This document shows positions 60,541-64,000 of a DNA stretch of 64,000 nucleotides, piece by piece. The stretch lies in the NCBI RefSeq assembly GCF_000341085.1, contig NZ_ANBA01000008.1, forward strand, positions 124,001 to 188,000. The letters are read 5' to 3'. The stretch comes from Nocardiopsis ganjiahuensis DSM 45031 (GTDB taxonomy: Bacteria > Actinomycetota > Actinomycetes > Streptosporangiales > Streptosporangiaceae). The notes beneath the pieces are model-generated. The model saw only the letters and a list, made by a program, of their open reading frames with translations. It was not told where the DNA came from and did not search any database. Position numbers and translations under genes: made by a program. Position 1 is the stretch's first letter; every line of letters begins with the position of its first letter.

Positions 60541-61455
60541 TCAGCCCAGTTCGATCCCGTCCAGCGGAGGCAGGTCGGTCAGGGCGCTCACCCCGTGAAG
60601 GTGATGGACCCCGGCCGACAGGTTCTCGGTCAGGGTGGTGGCCCAGGCGGTGACCGCCGCCGTCCCCCGGGACTGGCCGCGTCCGCGCGCCCAGCGCCGC
60701 CGGCCGGCCGAGGCGGCCACCAGGGCCCACTCCTCGGAGCCGGGCAGGTGCGGAACCCTGCGCAGCGCCCCGGCCCCCGGCAGCCGACCGAACAGGGACA
60801 GGGCCCAGGTGGCCGGCGCGGAGTCCAACCCCAGGTGGGTGCGGACGGGCCTCCCCAGGTCCCGGGTGAGCGTGTGCTGATCACTGAAGTCCGCCCGGAA
60901 CAGGCGTCGCCGCCCGACCCCGGGAAGGTCCAGGACGAGCCCCCGGGTGAGGTTGCGGATACTCTCCCCTGTGGCCGGATCAGGGAAGGAGCGACCGAGC
61001 AGCCCCAGGGACCAGGCCGTGGCCGCCGCCCCGTGCCGCTCCCCGGAACCCAGCACCACCCCCAGGTCGATCGGCCCCGCCCCGGGCAGCTCGGCGGCGA
61101 GCAGGTTGGTGAGCCCGGGGGCCAGTCCGACGCTGAGCAGAACCGGCGCGGGCGGCTCCAGCTGCTCGATCCTGGCGACGTATCCGGAGGTGGCGGTGGG
61201 ATCGACGAAGGCCGCGCCCTGGCCAGTGGCGACAGAGACCAACGAGGGCTCCTCGACCCCGGAGGCGTTGACCACCGCGTCCACACCGCGCAGGGCCGCC
61301 AGGTAGCCGCCCAGCCCCGGTTCGGCCAGATCAACGACCCGGTCCGCGCGTAGCGGGTCGCGGCCCGCGACCACGCAGCCGTGCCCGGCCGCCCGCAACG
61401 CCTCCACCGTCGAAGCCCCTACGGCCCCGTAGCCGCCCAACACGAGTACCCGCAT
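60541..61455 (-). CDS. Saccharopine dehydrogenase-like NAD(P)-binding protein
   Basis: A 304-residue protein with an N-terminal Rossmann motif VLVLGGYGAVGASTVEAL and the superfamily pattern GVDAVVNASGVEEPSLV and GAAFVDPTATSGYV. It is smaller than and only distantly related to the enzyme at 6.2 kb. It is divergent from a TetR regulator 81 bp away, with paired dyads between them. The substrate is unknown; the C-terminal half could be a short catalytic domain. Confidence 0.8.
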   Translation of the reverse strand: MRVLVLGGYGAVGASTVEALRAAGHGCVVAGRDPLRADRVVDLAEPGLGGYLAALRGVDAVVNASGVEEPSLVSVATGQGAAFVDPTATSGYVARIEQLEPPAPVLLSVGLAPGLTNLLAAELPGAGPIDLGVVLGSGERHGAAATAWSLGLLGRSFPDPATGESIRNLTRGLVLDLPGVGRRRLFRADFSDQHTLTRDLGRPVRTHLGLDSAPATWALSLFGRLPGAGALRRVPHLPGSEEWALVAASAGRRRWARGRGQSRGTAAVTAWATTLTENLSAGVHHLHGVSALTDLPPLDGIELG

Positions 61456-61475
61456 CCGCGTCCGCCTTCTTTCTT

Positions 61476-61527
61476 TAGTGGAACTACAAGTAGATATGTG
61501 TAGTGACACTACAGTCAAGGCGTAGGA
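61476..61527. promoter_or_regulatory. Paired TAGTG/CACTA dyads in divergent promoter
   Basis: A perfect palindrome GTAGTG-A-CACTAC (61500-61512) and a related TAGTGGAACTAC (61476-61487) lie 24 bp apart. Just downstream, TAGGAT (61523-61528) is seven bases before the TetR ATG, so a repressor bound here would cover the promoters of both genes. Confidence 0.55.
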
Positions 61528-61535
61528 TCGTGACC

Positions 61536-62165
61536 ATGGACGCACGCCCCGTTGACGGCCGCACCGCCCGCTCCACCGCCACCCGCGCCCGGGTCACCCT
61601 GGCGGCCGCCCGCCTGTTCACGGTCCACGGTTACACCGCCACCAGCATCACCAGCATCGCCAAGGAGGCGGGGGTGGCCGCCCAGACCGTCTACAACGCC
61701 TTCGGCACCAAGACAGCCGTGCTCAAGGAGGCCCTGGACCAGGCGGTGGCCGGGGACACCGATCCAGTGGCCACCCTGGACCGCCCCTGGGTGCGCGAGG
61801 CGCTGGCCGCGGAGGACCCTCGGGAACTGGTCAGGCTCCAGGTGGCGGGCACCGCCCGGGTGATGCTCCGCGTCGCCCCCCTGGCCGAGGTACTTCGCAG
61901 CGCCGCCCCGGCCGACCCCGACCTGGCCGCGCTGTGGCGGACCAACATCGACCAGCGCCGAACCGTCCACACGGTGTTCGCCCGGGCCCTCGCCGACCGA
62001 GGCGCCCTGCGTCCGCACCTGCCCCCGGAGGAAGCGGCCGACACGCTGCTCGGCCTGCTCAGCCCCGAGCTGTACACCCTCTACACCGCCCGCCTCGGTT
62101 GGAGCCCCGACCGCTGGACGGAGTGGGCCGCCGAAGCGGTCACCCGCCAACTCCTCGACAGCTGA
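61536..62165 (+). CDS. TetR family transcriptional regulator
   Basis: A 209-residue TetR protein with the DNA-binding segment YTATSITSIAKEAGVAAQTVYNAFGTKTAVL in outline (about 28-58). The C-terminal ligand domain is short, with LGLLSPELYTLYTARLGW. It is divergent from a saccharopine-dehydrogenase-like gene and is its likely repressor through the TAGTG/CACTA sites. The start is the ATG seven bases after TAGGAT; an upstream ATG lies within the dyads. Confidence 0.9.
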   Translation: MDARPVDGRTARSTATRARVTLAAARLFTVHGYTATSITSIAKEAGVAAQTVYNAFGTKTAVLKEALDQAVAGDTDPVATLDRPWVREALAAEDPRELVRLQVAGTARVMLRVAPLAEVLRSAAPADPDLAALWRTNIDQRRTVHTVFARALADRGALRPHLPPEEAADTLLGLLSPELYTLYTARLGWSPDRWTEWAAEAVTRQLLDS

Positions 62166-62232
62166 GACTGCGGGGGACGCTCCGAAGTCCTCTCAACAGG
62201 CCCCAGTGCTTGATGTTTTGCCAGCTCAGCTA

Positions 62233-62254
62233 ACTAGCACAGCTGTGCTAGTCT
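62233..62254 (+). promoter_or_regulatory. Perfect 20-bp palindrome overlapping a leaderless -10 box
   Basis: ACTAGCACAG-CTGTGCTAGT (62233-62252) is fully self-complementary. Its right end overlaps TAGTCT (62249-62254), a -10 box seven bases before the GTG of the next TetR gene. Tight autorepression is inferred. Confidence 0.65.
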
Positions 62255-62261
62255 GCGAAGT

Positions 62262-62849
62262 GTGCAACGCGTGGACCACGAGCAGAGACGCCGCGACATC
62301 GCCGAGGCGGTGTGGCGACTGCTGGAGCAGGGCGGACTGGAAGCGGCCACGGTACGCGCCGTGGTCGCCGAGACCGGCCTGTCCTCGGGTTCGATCCGCT
62401 ACTTCTTCGCCGACCAGGCCAGCCTGCACGCCTTCGCCATGTCCGCCCTGGCCGACCGGGTGGGCGAGCGCATCCGACGGGCCGCACGCAACCCCGACCC
62501 CCGCGAACGGGCGACGGACATGGTCGCCGAGCTGATGCCGCTGCGCGAGGACACCGAGCGCGAACTCCGCGTGTGGTCGGCCTTCGTCGCCCGATCCGCC
62601 ACCAGCCCCCGGCTGGCCGAGCACCTGACCAGCCAGGCCCACGCGATCCGGGCCCTGCTGCACAAGGTCACCTCCGACCTGGTCGGACTGGGCCTGCTCC
62701 CGCCCCGCACCGACGTCGACGCCCACACCGCCCATTTGCACGCGGTGGTGGACGGCCTGACCTTCCAACTCCTGCACACCCCGGAACTCATCACACCCGA
62801 CCAGGCCCGCGCCGTGCTCCGCAGGGCCCTGCTCACCGACCAGAAGTAG
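62262..62849 (+). CDS. TetR family transcriptional regulator
   Basis: A 195-residue TetR protein. The helix-turn-helix reads ATVRAVVAETGLSSGSIRYFFADQASL in outline (about 27-55), with the TetR_C-type ligand domain after it (ELRVWSAFVARSATSPRLAEHL). GTG at 62262 follows the -10 box by seven bases; an in-frame GTG three codons later is possible. A small gene follows 31 bp downstream and is probably co-transcribed. Confidence 0.9.
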   Translation: MQRVDHEQRRRDIAEAVWRLLEQGGLEAATVRAVVAETGLSSGSIRYFFADQASLHAFAMSALADRVGERIRRAARNPDPRERATDMVAELMPLREDTERELRVWSAFVARSATSPRLAEHLTSQAHAIRALLHKVTSDLVGLGLLPPRTDVDAHTAHLHAVVDGLTFQLLHTPELITPDQARAVLRRALLTDQK

Positions 62850-62879
62850 AGGAACCACCACGACCCACGGGAGCGACTC

Positions 62880-63197
62880 ATGAGCAAGCTGCGCGACTTC
62901 GTGGCCGAGCGCCTGTCCGGACACGACCTCGACCACCGCGTCCACCACACCTACAGCACGATCCTGGACCTGAGCGACACGATCCGCTCCCAGGGAAAGA
63001 AGGACGACTGGCTCTCCTGGCTCACCGACGCGTCGGTCGAGTGGAAGATCGGGGAGTACCTCTTCGGGGGCGACCCCGCCAGCGACGCCGCCCGTGTCAG
63101 CGACCACCTGCGCGCGGCCCTGGCCCGCACCTGGCGCGACCACCCTGACTACGACACCGCCTGGGACGCCCTGGCGTCCGCTCCCAGGAGAAGGTGA
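62880..63197 (+). CDS. Small helical protein of unknown function
   Basis: A 105-residue, highly charged and mostly helical soluble protein (for example LDHRVHHTYSTILDLSDTIRSQGKKDDWLSWL). No family is recognised and there is no signal peptide or membrane segment. GGGAGCG precedes the ATG. It starts 31 bp after a TetR gene that carries its own operator, so it is likely repressed by that regulator. Confidence 0.65.
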   Translation: MSKLRDFVAERLSGHDLDHRVHHTYSTILDLSDTIRSQGKKDDWLSWLTDASVEWKIGEYLFGGDPASDAARVSDHLRAALARTWRDHPDYDTAWDALASAPRRR

Positions 63198-63367
63198 CCG
63201 GGCCGCCCGCCCCGACCGCCCGGTACCACCGATGATCGGTACCACCGCGATCGGGGCGGTTGTGTATCTGCTGGCCACCGCCATTGAGGAGGGCCGGGGC
63301 CTGTCCTTGATGAACGGCATCCTGGCCGACAGCGCCTATCGCCTGCTGTCGGCCTGACGGCCCGGCC

Positions 63368-64000
63368 TCACTTCAGGTGGCGGGCGAAGAACCGGTTCCC
63401 GGCGTCCCCCTCGAAGTGCGGGACGCCGGTGTGCCCGCCCATATTGGCGTGCAGCGTCTTCTCCTTGGAGCCGAAGGCGTCGAACAAGTCCAAGGCCAAC
63501 TGCCGGTCGTTTCCCTCGTCGTCCCACTGCAGCAGCACCTGCAGCGGAATGGTGACCTGCTGGGCCTCCTCGAACATGGCGCGGGGTAGGAAGCTCCCGG
63601 CGAACAGAAGGGCCGCCGAGATACGCGGCTCGACCACCGCCAGCCGGATACCGATGGAGATCACTCCCCCCGAATACCCGACCGGGCCGCCGATCTCGGG
63701 CAGCGAAAGGAGTGCGTCCAGGGCGGCCCGCCATTCCGGGACCGCCTTTTCCACCAGTGGGAGGACAAGCCGGTCGACGATCTCGTCGTTGACCGGCTCG
63801 CCGGCCGTCAGCGCCCGGTGCAGGTCGGCGCGGGCCTTCTCCGCGGCGGCCGAACGGGGCCGGTCACCGCCCCCGGGGAGCTCGATGGTGGCCGCGGCGA
63901 AGCCCTCCGCCACGGAGTGCCGGGCCCGCCCCGCCAGCCGGGGGTACATCTTGCGCAGTCCGCCGGGGTGGCCGACCAGGATCAGCGGGGCCGGTGCGGA
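63368..64000 (-). CDS. Alpha/beta hydrolase, 5' end beyond the window
   Basis: A C-terminal portion of at least 210 residues. The visible start of the fold is APLILVGHPGGLRKMYPRL, with the oxyanion-hole-type VGHPGG. The nucleophile elbow is probably GYSGG, with D in LLQWDDEG and H in NMGGHTGVPHF completing the triad. Similar proteins are dienelactone-hydrolase or DUF1100-like hydrolases. The frame stays open to the window edge, so the start lies to the right. Confidence 0.75.
   Translation of the reverse strand, partial: SAPAPLILVGHPGGLRKMYPRLAGRARHSVAEGFAAATIELPGGGDRPRSAAAEKARADLHRALTAGEPVNDEIVDRLVLPLVEKAVPEWRAALDALLSLPEIGGPVGYSGGVISIGIRLAVVEPRISAALLFAGSFLPRAMFEEAQQVTIPLQVLLQWDDEGNDRQLALDLFDAFGSKEKTLHANMGGHTGVPHFEGDAGNRFFARHLK

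Noticed and set aside
63232..63357. Possible 41-residue hydrophobic peptide
   Set aside because: It has no ribosome-binding site or -10 box at a useful distance and no recognisable family; it is more likely a chance frame.

Overview
The window is chromosomal DNA from a high-GC actinomycete. The third codon position is almost always G or C, GTG starts are frequent, and many genes start a few bases after a TANNNT -10 box with no Shine-Dalgarno sequence. Protein families such as GlxA, SHOCT, YiaA/B, baeRF2 and the fulvocin C-related family, together with the general gene style, point to Streptosporangiales, most likely Nocardiopsis or a relative. The genus is an inference. I see no rRNA, tRNA, CRISPR array or intact transposase.

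The left part (0-8.7 kb) holds a dihydrodiol dehydrogenase-like Gfo/Idh/MocA enzyme, a GNAT-like protein, a DUF2784 membrane protein, a Uma2 nuclease-fold protein, a WYL regulator, an MFS exporter divergent from a CGNR zinc-finger regulator, a saccharopine-dehydrogenase-like reductase divergent from a GlxA regulator, and a RidA protein. From 8.7 to 11.9 kb the DNA is decayed. It contains a GMC-oxidoreductase relic, a frameshifted pentapeptide-repeat gene whose 5' end resembles a serine-recombinase fragment, and a 51-bp tandem repeat. An intact HxlR/NmrA-like pair sits in the middle of it.

From 11.9 to 34.5 kb are mostly single-gene units: DDAH, a DAO-family oxidoreductase, YiaA/B, biotin synthase, a sugar/H+ symporter, an ABC-F ribosome-protection ATPase with a candidate upstream leader ORF, PabAB aminodeoxychorismate synthase, an amidase, an erythromycin-esterase-like protein, a quinone-reductase-like enzyme divergent from a second GlxA regulator, a DJ-1 protein, DUF4291, a fulvocin C-related protein and several regulators. 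From 34.5 to 48.4 kb are a Tat-exported PhoD phosphodiesterase with PHO-box-like repeats, two more quinone-reductase-like enzymes, two MFS exporters, an alpha/beta hydrolase, a baeRF2 protein and an aspartate aminotransferase.

The most coherent system lies at 48.7-60.5 kb. It is a sugar ABC importer with two tandem paralogous binding proteins and two permeases (no ATPase), divergent from an operon of two Gfo/Idh/MocA dehydrogenases, a DUF6807 protein, an NAD-dependent sugar epimerase/dehydrogenase and a LacI regulator. A convergent enolase-superfamily gene follows. Palindromes of the GAAAGCGCTTTC type precede all three transcription units, so they look like one LacI regulon for an unidentified carbohydrate. 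A broken gene remnant lies between the last operator and the enolase-superfamily gene.

The right end (60.5-64 kb) has a saccharopine-dehydrogenase-like enzyme divergent from a TetR regulator across paired dyads, a second TetR regulator under a perfect 20-bp palindrome, a small helical protein and an alpha/beta hydrolase that runs off the window. Small divergent pairs of a regulator and a redox enzyme occur five times in the window, each around a visible or likely operator.
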